A DNA stretch of 64,000 bases from Paraescarpia echinospica (lineage: Eukaryota > Annelida > Polychaeta > Sabellida > Siboglinidae): assembly GCA_020002185.1 (NCBI GenBank), contig CM034532.1:52719944-52783943 (forward strand). The letters run 5' to 3'. Below, in pieces: positions 1-11,157 of the stretch. Position numbers and translations under genes: made by a program. The notes beneath the pieces are model-generated. The model saw only the letters and a list, made by a program, of their open reading frames with translations. It made no database searches and had not been told where the DNA came from. Positions within the stretch are counted from its first letter, which is position 1; each line of letters opens with the position of its first letter.

Positions 1-2465
1 GGACCTAATCATCAACCTTATTGATGTGCAGACCAAAAACAAAGCCTACCTCCCTATGGAAGATATTGAGACCATGTATGTCAAAATGCTTGGTAAAGAA
101 GGTTTTGAAAACCATTCACCAGCATTCAGCAGACAGTGGCTAAAAGACAATATACTTGCTGAGCTGCCAAGTGTGAAGTCGGTACTACAGAAGGACCGAA
201 AGAAACCAACACTCTTATACTCACCAGATGCATGTGAAGAAGAGGTGGTTCATTCTGCTATCACAAGTGATGTCAATGACATGGATAACACAAAAGCCAT
301 ATGTAATGCAGCACAGATAATACGTTGCAGCCTTCAAGGACAAGCCAGCAAATACCATACCAGTGTCGAGCAACATCAGTGATGTCCACGCCGAACTGTA
401 CACTGTGATCCGCTGGATCATGGTAGGGCCTGTGGATGGGCTGGAAACAGAAACAAGAACCAACCTGTCAACAACAGAATGGCTCTGAATGTGAGCGAAA
501 ACATCATGTATGGGTTTAAATCTAGCAGACAAGTGAAATACAAACTAAAGCTAAATTCAGGGAGCAACACTTGACAGAAAACCATCAAGTCCTAGGTCTG
601 GCCCTGACTGTCCATCATGATACAAGGAACAAAATGTTGATGGGTCTTCTCAATACATAAGGCTACCGTGTCTCATACAACCGTACCATCTATATAGAAA
701 CTGCCCTTGCAAATGCTGTTGTGGAAAACATCAAGCAGTTTCAAGGCCTCTAGATATCCCCATTCCTGAAGAAAGGAAGCTTTGTATTCTTTGCTGCAGA
801 CAACACAGATTTTGCTGAGGACACTGCCGATGGCAATGGAACCACTCATGGAACAATCATTGCTGTATACCAGAAAGTAGATGTTCCCGGCAAACCAGTT
901 GCACCTCCGCTGACCATTGGTGATGCACATAATCTCTCAGTCACTCCATACCATGTAGATGTTATGCACTGTGACTAGCCAAAACCAAAACAAACTACTA
1001 GGACATAGGCGTTTGCAGACAAGAAAGGCGTATCCACAACATACCAGCTGATACAACTGGGATGGGTATTTGCCTCTGCTGTATCCATGACGAAAGAAGG
1101 GGAAACGTCCTCAAGTGTGCACACTACAAACGTTCTCTCCATGCCCACATCTATTTATATGTAGCACTCTTTGAAATGACACTTCAAGGACAACACCCGC
1201 AGCTGAAAGATGTTTGCTGGGAAGCCACATAGAGAGAGAGAGAGAGAGAGAGTAGAAACAGACTGTTTCAATGGAAACAAATCCAGGAAGGATGCATCCG
1301 TGAAGCTAATGCCGCACTGGTGAAGGCCTTCAGTGAGTGGAAAGAGCAGAGGTAAAAAAATGCCAAGTTCCGATCCACGATGAACTACCTGCACTGAGAC
1401 AATCCTCTTTTTGTGCCAGCATCTAGAAATGCTGACTTGGAGCTTCATCTCCAAGCTGGAGAAGCATTTAGCAAGCTGTTCTTTGCTATGGACCGGATCA
1501 AGTATAAGAGACTCTGGCCCCGATATATCGCAGACATGTATGACCTGCGAACCAATCATCCTGAGACCAGGCGAGAACTAGAAGCAGCAACTTGTTAGTC
1601 ACCAAGAGTGGCATTACATTTGTATCCATCGGTTCCGACCATGCATGCGAACACCTAAACAAAAGTGATGACGGTTCGCTCTGGATTGGTTGGTATTTCT
1701 AATAATGCCAATGCTCGACAGAGATTCTTCCTGCCTGTCAATAGAGTTCAAGTTTCAGTTTAACATTGGAACTGGCCAAGGCTCAGAGCATCATGATCTT
1801 AGGCCTAGTCAGATCAAGAGAGATCACGACACAATTGACAAAATCAAGGCTGCCATACTGGGTCGTGGCAACCCACTGCCTGCTGAAGGTGACACGCTGT
1901 ACCACATGATCACACGCCTACATTCAAGGTGAGTATATATCTCAGATCGTGGAAATTGATGTCACTTGGCACCAGTGAAGAAAGAGAACAACAAAATGTT
2001 CATGTCTGGCAACACTAATTCCACATTGAAGATCCGATACAAGACTGTAGATCTGAAGGAGATCAAGGATCTGTGCGCCAGGCTGATGGTCCTTTCAACA
2101 CTTTGCCACCAACACTTGATGCTCTAAAGCAGCACATCTTGAGAGTTCACGTCCAGGGTAAAGTGTGGGCACGAGCACCAACAGCTCAACAGGACATCCC
2201 TGAATCCCCTGCAGAATGGCTTCTACAAGACCACAGATGGACATGTCAAACCCGTAACCACTGAGGTCCTCCTCCCAGCACCAGAGGCCATCATAGAGAT
2301 GGTTAGACGTCAGTATAAAACAGGTTATTCAGGAGACAGGTACTCATGCAAAGGAAAGGACATGGCAAGTACAGACTTGTGTCTGTGCAGTACAGACTGC
2401 CAGAATGATGAGAACACCCAGGATATCATGATCATTGATGAGAGTGATGAAGATGGTGATATATA
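1..2465 (+). pseudogene. Decayed multi-copy protein gene, unknown function
   Basis: Plus-strand coding remnants lie in several frames with many stops. The first piece (26-382) reads ETMYVKMLGKEGF and ends near 382. Later pieces are GSEHHDLRPSQIKRDHDTID (about 1775-1830) and GDTLYHMITRLHS (about 1890-1930). Near 2080-2150 there is a PPT...ALKQHILRVH-like segment, and near 2220-2465 KPVTTEVL followed by a cysteine-rich tail and an acidic end. From memory these motifs recur together in large uncharacterised protein families of marine invertebrates and cnidarians. I cannot name a function, and mobile-element origin is only a guess. The frame changes at least six times, so the copy is dead. Its 5' part lies outside the window. 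A related fragment is at 62400-63190. Confidence 0.6.
1231..1252. repeat. (AG)n microsatellite
   Basis: Eleven AG dinucleotides within the decayed gene, interrupting its reading frame. Confidence 0.9.
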
Positions 2466-3251
2466 AAGTTGAATGACAAACTTCACACATCATACTGGTG
2501 GATACCAGTGATGATTATGTTTAATGGAACTGATAAATGGTTTCTTTATGTTACGTCATGTTGACTAATGTGTCAAGCTTGTTTTATTTAAAGATGGTTC
2601 TGCTGGTATTTAGTTTTTTAAGACCTTCAGAGATTATGTTTGTGAATTTAACGATGATTTATCATGATTATGTTGCATAATAAATGGTTGTTATAAATTT
2701 CCATTGTGGTATGATGTTATTTTAATCTATAATAGATTTTTCAAGAAAACCTACACCTTATAGGCATGAAATCCCTAATAAAAACATTTCAGAATTAACA
2801 TGATTAGGGTGTGTCTCATCTCATTTAAAGAAAGTTTGATCCACTGTTCCTGTAAATGTGAATTTGGCTATTGGCATCAGAATCTTAAGTCATATAGAAC
2901 ATGATATTTTAAAACGCGTAATTCCCTTCTGCACACTTTCAAGATGGCTGCCATAAGCTATGACTCATTTATACCTTCTTCTAATTAGCACCATTCGATT
3001 CCTTGCCCTTGAAAATGTAGGTTTAGCCTCCAGAATCATGACTCTAGGTCATCTACAAGCTGATATATTGGGAAAATCCTATTTTGAGGTCACCATTTTT
3101 AAAATCTTAGATGGCAGCCATATTGACATCTGTGAAAATGACAACATCAGTTTTCTGATTGGTTAGTCTATGTAGTTTTCAAAAATGTATAGGTTTGTAA
3201 ATATCCACAAAAATTGAACGAAAGATAAAATCTGGACATAGTGAGCCTGAC
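2466..3251. other. Non-genic stretch with ATGGCNGCCAT repeat motifs
   Basis: AT-rich sequence with no supported gene. Between about 2940 and 3130 it holds inward-facing motifs of the form aagatggctgcc and gatggcagccat, flanking about 170 bp. The same motif pair recurs at 62190-62350 and 63340-63790, so this is probably a copy of a short non-autonomous element. Confidence 0.4.
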
Positions 3252-4043
3252 TATGGGTTTAAACTATTGCATTATTGAAACCTATAAAGAATGATAGGTT
3301 TCACGCTGTACCACATGATCACATAGTCCTTCCTGTGATTACTTTTCTTCTCTTCTCAAACAAACAAACTTATGATTCGTCATTCCACGACAATATCTTT
3401 ATTGCTGCGTGCAACAAGAGCGTTTCTTAATGAAACAATTACTAAAATATCCATACTTGAAACAGCTTGTATTACCCATCCGCCCGAAAAAGCACGAATT
3501 ACGCCTAGGGGATTATTATCTCCATGTTAAATACCGCTGGTATTTGCTATCATGACAAGAGAAACATGAACTTCTGAACAAATGCTTTCTTCTCACAAAC
3601 GAGAATAATGCAGCCTTTGACTGATGCATTTTACATACGAAGCTAATTAAAAACCTCAGGTGGGTTTTAGCTATTGCATTATCGAAACCTAGAAAGAATG
3701 ATATACAACCTAGTCCTTTCTGTGATTTTTTCTCTTCTGAACCAAACAAATAAACAAGCTTTTGATTCGCTATTCCACGACAATATGTATATTGTTGCCT
3801 GCTACAAGAGCGTTTCATGATGAAATAATTACTGAAATATCCATACTTCAAAAAAACTTGTATTGCCCCCCCCCCTCGAAAAAGCACGAAGTATCCCTAA
3901 GGGGGTTATTATCTCCATGTTAAATACCGCTGGTATATGCTATCACAACAAGAGAAACATAAACTTAGGCTCAAATATTTCTTCTCACAAACTACCATAA
4001 TGCAGCCTTTGACTGATGCATTTTACATAGGATGCCAATTAAG
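3252..4043. repeat. Tandem duplication, two copies of about 0.4 kb
   Basis: 3252-3663 and 3664-4043 share the succession 'attgcattat-gaaacct', 'ttctcttct', 'attccacgacaatat', 'caagagcgtttc', 'tctccatgttaaataccgc' and 'atgcagcctttgactgatgc'. A third partial copy of the left edge is at 5230-5350. Each copy has an 'aagagaa...' block on the minus strand behind a TTTGAG or TTCAG-like acceptor, which may be a decayed micro-exon. Confidence 0.75.
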
Positions 4044-4194
4044 ATTTGTTTGCTTTAACATAATAATGTTTGCAGATTTCTGTAAAAAAATTAATTACAA
4101 AAAATCTTGTTTTACTAACTGTTTGTAGTTTTTGTATATTAAATTAAAAATACATAATACAATTATATATTAATATAAAGCAATTATATATTAC

Positions 4195-4218
4195 CTTCTT
4201 GTGTAGCGCGTCGGGATG
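4195..4218 (-). CDS. 24-nt micro-exon, peptide [A]SRRATQE
   Basis: On the minus strand the acceptor ...ttggtttcag precedes exactly 24 nt, followed by the donor gtaatatata. Read in phase 1 (codon split G|CA at the start, lone G at the end) it gives ASRRATQE. This is the lowest-coordinate well-formed member of the series that runs to 62 kb, so it would lie toward the 3' end of the transcript. Exon status is inferred from splice sites, fixed length and an open frame; there is no RNA evidence here. Confidence 0.55.
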
Positions 4219-5289
4219 CTGAAACCAAGGAGGTTTGTATATATACACAACAGAAGAATAATTAACTGTATAGACATTTATTTATCGCATCCATCAAGAA
4301 ATACAATTCGATTTCTTGGTTTAATCCAAACTCACCAGTTGGCTCCTCAACCTTCACGTGACATCTCAATACATGAGCAAATTCGAGGAGCGCGTATCAG
4401 AGGAGCGACTTCCTTTTAAATGAACTAATAAAGCCTTTTTAAATACTTCTACAATTGCTTAACAGTTAGTCACAAACGGCCAACATATCAGTGGAATGTA
4501 AACAACAGGAACTTAATGTTCAAAGTTTAGCGTGTACTCGATGGCTAAGAGACAAAACTAGGAACACAATGACAACTATATTAAGAGTCATCAAAGGGTT
4601 GAGCAGCATTTGAACAAAAGCGACTTCATTGCGATCCACGATGAACCGTAGTACATCGAAGTGTGCTTGGATGGACACATCAGTTAAGGTGTTATCAAGG
4701 AGAAAGCAGTGGAGTGGGGATGTGAACAACTGTACAAGGATATACACAAACTGTTGTGGTTTTTGTAATGAAACTACTTTACGAAATAATAATCCTGAGG
4801 TGGGTATGGGGACCAGGATTGACACTAGCAATGTCACGTTTGAGTGTCAACAGCATTACATTTTTTCTGTTCCCATTCCGAGGAACAGCTGCTTAGCTGA
4901 TTATAAACAGCTTTTCAAATACTTGCTCAACTTTTGGTGGTCTCACAATTACCCAAAATTTTTTTTTATATTGTTCCATGTGAGTCAATAAGCCAACATC
5001 ATCCCCAATGATGAAACCCTGCACAAAATTGCAGAATTTCTCACACGTAGGCTACATTATGTCTAAAAACTTAATGCTTGACATGGAATTGAACACGCAA
5101 TAGCAATTGAACATGCGACTAGGCAATGCAGCCACATCGTTTGGAAAAGTCTCACAACGAGATTGATCCAACAAAATTTTACCTTGGTACAGTTTGACAA
5201 ATATACACGAGTTAATCCACTCGTGATTCAAAACCTCAGGTGGGTTTAAATTATTGCATTATTTCAAACTTCTTTTTAAATATCGAAAA
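4219..5289. other. No supported gene; AT-rich, intron-like
   Basis: Short open frames such as 4629-4991 on the plus strand show no recognisable protein pattern or codon regularity. Nothing else stands out. Confidence 0.4.
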
Positions 5290-5540
5290 CTAAGACGATT
5301 TATACACTATCTGACACTTTCTGTGTTTTTTCTCTTCTGAAACATAAAAGTTGATTGAATGTACACGACAGAGGCAGTGAAGCAACAGTACAAGCTGCAC
5401 CAAAGCAGCTGCACAAGAGAGGCAGCCACAGTAGCAGTAGCTACAGCAATAGCTACCGTACCAACAGGAGCAATACAAGCTGCAACAACGGCAGCAGTGG
5501 CCATAACAACACCTGCAGCGTACTGAATCAGCTCAATCAT
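5290..5540 (-). CDS. Hydrophobic Ala/Val-rich ORF or candidate terminal exon
   Basis: Two minus-strand readings are possible. One open frame (5307-5540) starts MIELIQYAAGVVMATAAVV and continues as a long Ala/Val/Thr-rich hydrophobic run that could span a membrane twice. Within it the sequence tatgtttcag precedes a block starting AAGAGAAAA at 5336. Read in the phase used by the 24-nt micro-exons, that block gives [E]EKKHRKCQIVYKSS and a stop at 5290-5292, which would suit a last exon. The two readings exclude each other in part. The repetitive GCA/GCT codons may simply be a trinucleotide-rich repeat. The micro-exon at 4195 lies further downstream, so a terminal exon here would have to be an alternative one. 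Confidence 0.25.
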
Positions 5541-6730
5541 TTCTTCTTGACCTTTGTCCCATAATCCTTCTTCCTATGTATCTGTGTCCAATGCTATTTC
5601 GATCCAGTTTGGGTCTACATAAATCTTATGCTGGCGTCGCACCTGTTTAAGTTGCAAATCGTAGTTCTGATTTGAATTTCCGTACAATCCGTATAAAACG
5701 GTAACATTGTTTGCTTTGTTTATACCGATCGAGTGTCACCATCAAACCGGCTACAAAATATATGAATTTGGAAACATTGCTCGATTTCACCGGACGTTAT
5801 CCAGTGCCAACATCTATCAGGCATGTGTAAATCAAACCAAAGCAGTGTGGTTTTGTAGGTAGTCTGCTTAGCATAACATATGTGGTTTGAAACTAATATA
5901 CGTTATTCATACAATTCATCTTGGTATGATGAACACAGAAACATAATGTACTTCATCGCGTTGTTTATGTATGAAACAAATCTGTATTAAAAACTATACA
6001 GCCATATTGCTCTGAGCATAACAAGTCTATCATGTGTCCTTCAACAATGTGACATGTTTGTATGATTCTCTTCAGTACTGAAGTTAACCAAATACTTACT
6101 AAATGTATCGAAGATTAAAAATAAATGATACACTGTCTGCTATTTTGCCCGGACGTCTCTCTTATGAAACAAACAGGATGGTTGTATATACACGATTGAA
6201 GTATTGTAGCAAGAATTGAAGCAGTAGCTCGTAACGAGTGCTCGCTACTAGCAGCGAGCAAACATGAAATCCCATGCAAAGTCCTATGACTGTTCATATC
6301 TAGTTAACCGCGATTAGCTTTGAAGCAATAGCAGTTAGGAACGATTAAATTCCTACTGGTTCTCACCACAAACTCGGCTGTATTTTCTACACTGTGCACA
6401 CACATTAATAACTCACTCAAAGTTACATATATTTGAGATTGTGTCCATGAAGAAATGAACCATTCATACAAATGATATCACATGTCAAAATCAACCAGTG
6501 AGTTTTAATTGGCTTTCAAAAAGCATCAGCACCTGCTCTAATTAGTGTAAACATAATATTGTTAAATCAATTAGAGAAGTTTGCTTTAAACACACCCTTC
6601 CACATCACATATTATAATCGACATATGTAGTGATACATCATATTCATCATATTGAAATGCCCTGAATAGTTTAACAATAGTTTTACGTGTATAGGGGGTT
6701 CACACAATTGCCCTTTATTTCCATCAAAGG
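5541..6730. other. No supported gene; AT-rich, intron-like
   Basis: No coding signal. At about 6150 the minus strand has a weak relative of the micro-exon context (tttcat followed by AAGAGAGACG) without usable splice sites. Confidence 0.4.
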
Positions 6731-6732
6731 TA

Positions 6733-6742
6733 ACACCACACA

Positions 6743-6774
<32 letters not shown>
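6733..6774. repeat. (CACG)n microsatellite
   Basis: About nine acgc/cacg tetranucleotides in a row, followed by a short CA-rich tract to about 6810. Confidence 0.9.
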
Positions 6775-6775
<1 letters not shown>

Positions 6776-6842
6776 GCTAGTAAGGACACACAGACACACA
6801 CACATACACAAACTATAACTGTTCACACAAATTGCATACTAC

Positions 6843-6866
6843 CTTCTTCTGCTTGGCGTCTGGCTT
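6843..6866 (-). CDS. 24-nt micro-exon, peptide EARRQAEE
   Basis: Acceptor ctcctctgtttcag, 24 nt, donor gtagtatgc. Phase 1 reading EARRQAEE. It belongs to the EAR-x-x-AEE class shared with 8591, 25968 and 36747. Confidence 0.6.
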
Positions 6867-7446
6867 CTGAAACAGAGGAGTTGAATGCATGTACACAAAA
6901 TAAAATAAAATTATAGGTATACAAAATTAATTCTGTGGATTAGAGTACAAAACATATTAGAAACGTGTACCATCATGGTTATGTGTATACCTCTATTTCA
7001 CATAATCATCTTGAGAAAACGGTTGTCTCTGTTCCCAAACTATTGCTTCCATGATATACACATTTAGGGCATACTGTGCAATGTGATAATTACACAAAAT
7101 AACGATTTCAAGTATAATTACAAATGTTACATACTTTATAGTATAACATGCAAAATTACCATATTGTGATATTTTTTGTTTATGTAACGTCAAGCACACT
7201 TGACTGTAATACTTGACTTTTGGTTGATGGAGTATGCCAATGTAGCGTACTGACAAATTGCATCTTATAAAACAGACCCTCTCAGAAGCCACGCTGGTTC
7301 GAATGCAATACGTTGTTGTAATCAGGTAGCGATCGATCTGGCTGCACACAATTTGTTCCATTATGTTGTATGTGATGCATGTAAGTGAAACCTATTTGTA
7401 GTTAGATGACTTGGCCTTATTAGCCTTATAAACGTCACAGAACATA

Positions 7447-7590
<144 letters not shown>

Positions 7591-7608
7591 AATGAAATTA
7601 TACATTAC

Positions 7609-7632
7609 CTTCTTTTTTGATGCGTTTGGCTT
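7609..7632 (-). CDS. 24-nt micro-exon, peptide EAKRIKKE
   Basis: Acceptor attgctcggtttcag, 24 nt, donor gtaatgtata. Phase 1 reading EAKRIKKE, in the EAKR class with 24241 and its tandem copies. Confidence 0.6.
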
Positions 7633-8392
7633 CTGAAACCGAGCAATTAGTTGCATGTACATAAACTAAGAATAGGTAATTGAATCCAATGCGAAATAAG
7701 ACCATCAGGTTGCTAACTAAAATGTCTTGCATTAGTAATTATTGTTACTAGGTTTCTTATTAAGAATTGCATCAGACAAATATATTACTGTGTAAATAAA
7801 TTATATATTACATTTACCAAACTCAAAAAACAACATTATTTGCACAGCTCTATTTTCGAAAAATAAATTTCTACAATAAATTAATCATTCCATGTCGTTA
7901 ATATAAACTAAACATTGGCTGCCTATACTCTGTTCCGTGTGCCACTCAAGAGAGGATGTCAGCTGCCGGCGATGACTACACATTGACGAAACCGTTCATT
8001 GCGGGAACCAAGAAATGCACTGATCCAGGAATGTGTCTTTCCACTGATCCGCAGTATTTGATTTTGTGAAGACGTTTGTTGCGTGACACTTTATTGACAG
8101 TGTTATTAAAGTCCAATATTTTTGGTTGAGAGCATGCCAATGTAGCATATTGACAAATTGCATCTTATAAAGCAGACCCTTCCAGAAGCCAGGCTGGTTC
8201 GGATGCAATACGTTGTTATAATCAGTTGGCAACCGTTCTGGCTGCACACAATGTGTTCCAATACTTTGCATGTGATGTATGTACGCATGTAAGCGAAACC
8301 TGTTTGTAGTTAGATGAGTTGGCACTATTAGCCTTATAAAGTTGACAGAACATATACCACATATATTTCTATACAACGAAAATATGTATTAT

Positions 8393-8416
8393 CTTCTTCA
8401 TTGATGCGCTTGGCTT
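8393..8416 (-). pseudogene. Micro-exon with lost donor, peptide EAKRINEE
   Basis: Acceptor ctcggtttcag and an open 24-nt phase 1 reading EAKRINEE are intact, but the donor position reads ATAATA instead of GTAATA. One G-to-A change would kill splicing, so this copy is probably skipped. Confidence 0.5.
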
Positions 8417-8590
8417 CTGAAACCGAGTAATTAGTTGCATGTACACAAAATAAGAATAGTTGGTCGAATCCAATATGAAATAACTAACTAAAATGTCTTC
8501 CATTAGTAATTATTGTTACTAGGTTTCTGATTAAATTTATACAAAATACATCAGACAAATATGTTACTGTGAAAATAAATTATATATTAC

Positions 8591-8614
8591 CTTCTTCTGC
8601 ACGGCGTCTGGCTC
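8591..8614 (-). CDS. 24-nt micro-exon, peptide GARRRAEE
   Basis: Acceptor cctctgtgtcag, 24 nt, donor gtaatatata. Phase 1 reading GARRRAEE. By position it corresponds to the EARV-type exon that opens each tandem unit, at the left edge of partial unit 0. Confidence 0.55.
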
Positions 8615-9520
8615 CTGACACAGAGGATGTGATTGCATGTTCACAAAATAAAAACAAAATAATAGATACACAAAATAACATGTATGCAGATTATAATACA
8701 AAACATATTATAAAGACGTACTTTCATGGTTATGTTTATGCCTCTATTTCACATGGTCACCATGAGAAAACAAGGGTATACTGTGTAATGTGATAATGAC
8801 ACAAAATAATAATTCAAGTGTAATCACATATGTTACATAAATTATATTATAACATGCAAAATTACCAGATTGTGATAAACTGTGTTTACACGTAACATCA
8901 AGCACACCTGACTGTACCAAACTCAAAAAGAACATTGCCTGCACATTGCTATTTTGGAAAATACAAAGGTCTACTATAAATTAAACATTCCTTAGAACTT
9001 TCAGTGCAAGCCAAAATACGCATGTGGTTTAATTAGTGATATACTATGAAAAAGTTAAACTGTGGTATGGCCAGAGTGAGTACGTACGGTCATTCGACAC
9101 CGGGTATAATGACTCATACATGCAACGGAAAGTTTTGAATGCAATGACAAATAATCTAATATCAATATATGTTAATCGATTCCTGACGTCCCCAAACCAT
9201 CGCTCAACATGTTCAGCCATTAAAATCGTATATAAATACAACCTCAGATACACTTAGAATGTTGGCGAACATCGTCTGTGAACAATGAATGAATACACAA
9301 ATGGTTGAAAATGTGTATATGTTATCTCTTTGTATGCCAGTGTTGACTAGTTATATAATCAATGGAATAACATTGACATTTAATACTAACATACAAGTTC
9401 TTCCTAATATTGCTTATTAATGCAGTCATATATTTTTGCACCTTAAGCAAGGTGTCATATAATGTAAAATAATTATGTGCTAGATAATATTTTGAAAAAC
9501 ACACCAATTATACAAAATAT

Positions 9521-9830
9521 GGAGTGGAGTGCAGTGGAGCAGTGACTAGACCTTTGGACTCGGGTTCAAATCCTATGCTGCGGTGACGAACCTGGGACAA
9601 GTTCATTCACTCTACATTGCACCATTTCACTCAGCTATATGAATGAGTACCTGGCTATATACAGTGGTGGATATTTGTGTATGAATAATCTTCGCCCATT
9701 AATTGCAGTGTGGGTAGATGCTTTCCCAGAGAGTTCGAGTTGGTATTCTATTGAACAGGTCTGTGAGTAAAGTGTAAAGCACTTTGAGCAGTCCTCATGA
9801 CTGGATACTATACTATAAGAACTTACCTTT
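9521..9830 (+). mobile_element. tRNA-derived SINE copy
   Basis: The head carries a degenerate A box and a B box GGTTCAAATCC at 9563-9573. The body 'gacgaacctgggacaagttcattcactctacattgcacc' (split: gacgaacctggg, acaagttcattcac) is followed by 'tactatactataagaac' and a ctttac-rich tail. About 17 bp before the B box are missing compared with the copies at 27454 and 38233. Confidence 0.75.
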
Positions 9831-9852
9831 ACTTTACTTTACATTACATTAC

Positions 9853-9876
9853 CTTGTTCTGCAGGTAATGTGATTA
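9853..9876 (-). pseudogene. Micro-exon with TTTCAC acceptor, peptide VITLPAEQ
   Basis: 24 nt open in phase 1 (VITLPAEQ) with a good donor gtaatgtaat, but the acceptor reads gtttcac in this and all four full-unit copies. It is related to the VVTLSAEQ exon. Splicing is unlikely unless the internal ctgcag is used. Confidence 0.45.
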
Positions 9877-9958
9877 GTGAAACAAAAAAGAAGACATCAT
9901 GTGTACATTAACGAATATAACAATATCATTATATATACAGGCAAACATGGTACATTAC

Positions 9959-9982
9959 CTCGTTCTTGATCCAATTGCTTTG
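9959..9982 (-). CDS. 24-nt micro-exon, peptide AKQLDQER
   Basis: Acceptor ttttgtgtttcag, 24 nt, donor gtaatgtacc. Phase 1 reading AKQLDQER. Compared with the unit copies it differs by a synonymous Leu codon (TTG here, CTG there). Confidence 0.6.
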
Positions 9983-10043
9983 CTGAAACACAAAACAGTA
10001 ATACTTTTGTAACACTTTATACAAATTAAATATTTCAAAGCGT

Positions 10044-10048
10044 ATCCT
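10044..10048. other. 5-bp target site duplication, left (ATCCT)
   Basis: ATCCT here and at 23375-23379 flank the LTR element. The uninterrupted tandem units read gcgtatcctatattttcg at this place, which confirms a 5-bp duplication. Confidence 0.95.
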
Positions 10049-10790
10049 TGTATCATTTCTGCTATTTCTGGATGTTTAATCTACTTTCCTGAGGTTTAAT
10101 TTTATAAATGAGGAAGGTCAAGCCAGTAGATAGACATATTGTTAACCAACCGCCTTAGTTACGTAATTACAGCAACTCGGTTGCAGATGCGCTCAGTGAA
10201 GCGTGGTATTCTGTTGCTAGTGTTTCTAGGCAAGCAGGTGGTTTCACTGTAATCGTAGAGAGGGTGTTCCACAATGCCTAGTTTGAATTGTATATTACAT
10301 TAGCCAATAGAAATGATGGAAACCTGTCATATGATGTGTCATTAGGTCTGCTTATATAAACGTTTGTTGTACGCATTTCGCCATCTGGGCGCTGGCGAAG
10401 GACTGGGACAGATCCAGGGTTGAACTAGACAGGTTGCCCTGCTGCCAAGAGAATGGCAAGGAAAGTCGTAAAGCGTGGTGGGAATCGTTAACGTGGGTTA
10501 CGTTCCCAAGCTTTTGTATATGTGTAATATTCAGTGTCCAGAGTGACTATTCGATCGAACTTCGAAGAAACCATGCCGCCACGTCAGCAGTACTTTGAGA
10601 CAACGTTCCGGTCGGCCCCAACGTATTTGCGTCGATGAGCGATAATCGCGACGCGCTCACCCAGCACGGGCCATCCTCGAACAGCGGTCTCACAGCGATA
10701 TCGTCAGAAAGCTTCACCGAATGCGACTCGTAGCGGCCGGCGGTAAACGTATTCTGCCAGGCGTCGTCATTCGCGCGAACCCGTTCATCC
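10049..10790 (+). repeat. 5' LTR of the outer element, first part
   Basis: Starts TGTATCATTTCTGC. It contains a TATA-like ttatataaacg at about 10354. It is interrupted by the nested element after 10790 and continues at 15206. Confidence 0.9.
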
Positions 10791-10942
10791 TGTGACGTTA
10801 GTCTCGATCATCCTACCTCTCACTAGTCTCGTGAGATCACTGCTGATCTCGCGTGTCTTCTAAAATACAGCCATTTTGACATATACATGCGTTTGTCTCA
10901 TTCTCTCATAACATATTACTGTTACAAGTGTATAACACAACA
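10791..10942 (+). repeat. 5' LTR of the nested element
   Basis: Starts TGTGACGTTAG and ends ACACAACA. Flanked on the left by CATCC. Confidence 0.92.
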
Positions 10943-11157
10943 TGATGTCAGAAGTTTACCGTCAGTACGTGCCTGAGTAAGTGAACGTTACGATAAGCTG
11001 CTGCTGCTTCGCTGTAAAAGCTTCGCTGTCACTGCTTCGCTGAACTTTGATTGATTGAACAATACCGCTTCGCTACTAACGCTTCGCTAATGCTGCTACG
11101 CTACTTCACATGTGCTACTGCCAATGACTTGTCGCTTTGCCTACTGAACTTTTGGAG

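Larger units (their letters stand above)
8800..10048. repeat. Partial tandem unit 0, left part
   Basis: From about 8800 the sequence matches the right half of the 4.7-5.0 kb units (compare 42460-43640). It lacks the hAT MITE segment found in units 1-5. It is cut at 10048 by the LTR element and resumes at 23375. Confidence 0.85.

Noticed and set aside
1155..1559. 134-aa minus ORF
   Set aside because: Opposite strand of the decayed multi-copy gene and partly (CT)n repeat (LSLSLSL).
4629..4991. 120-aa plus ORF
   Set aside because: No protein pattern, no splice or promoter context, overlapping equally long antisense frame.
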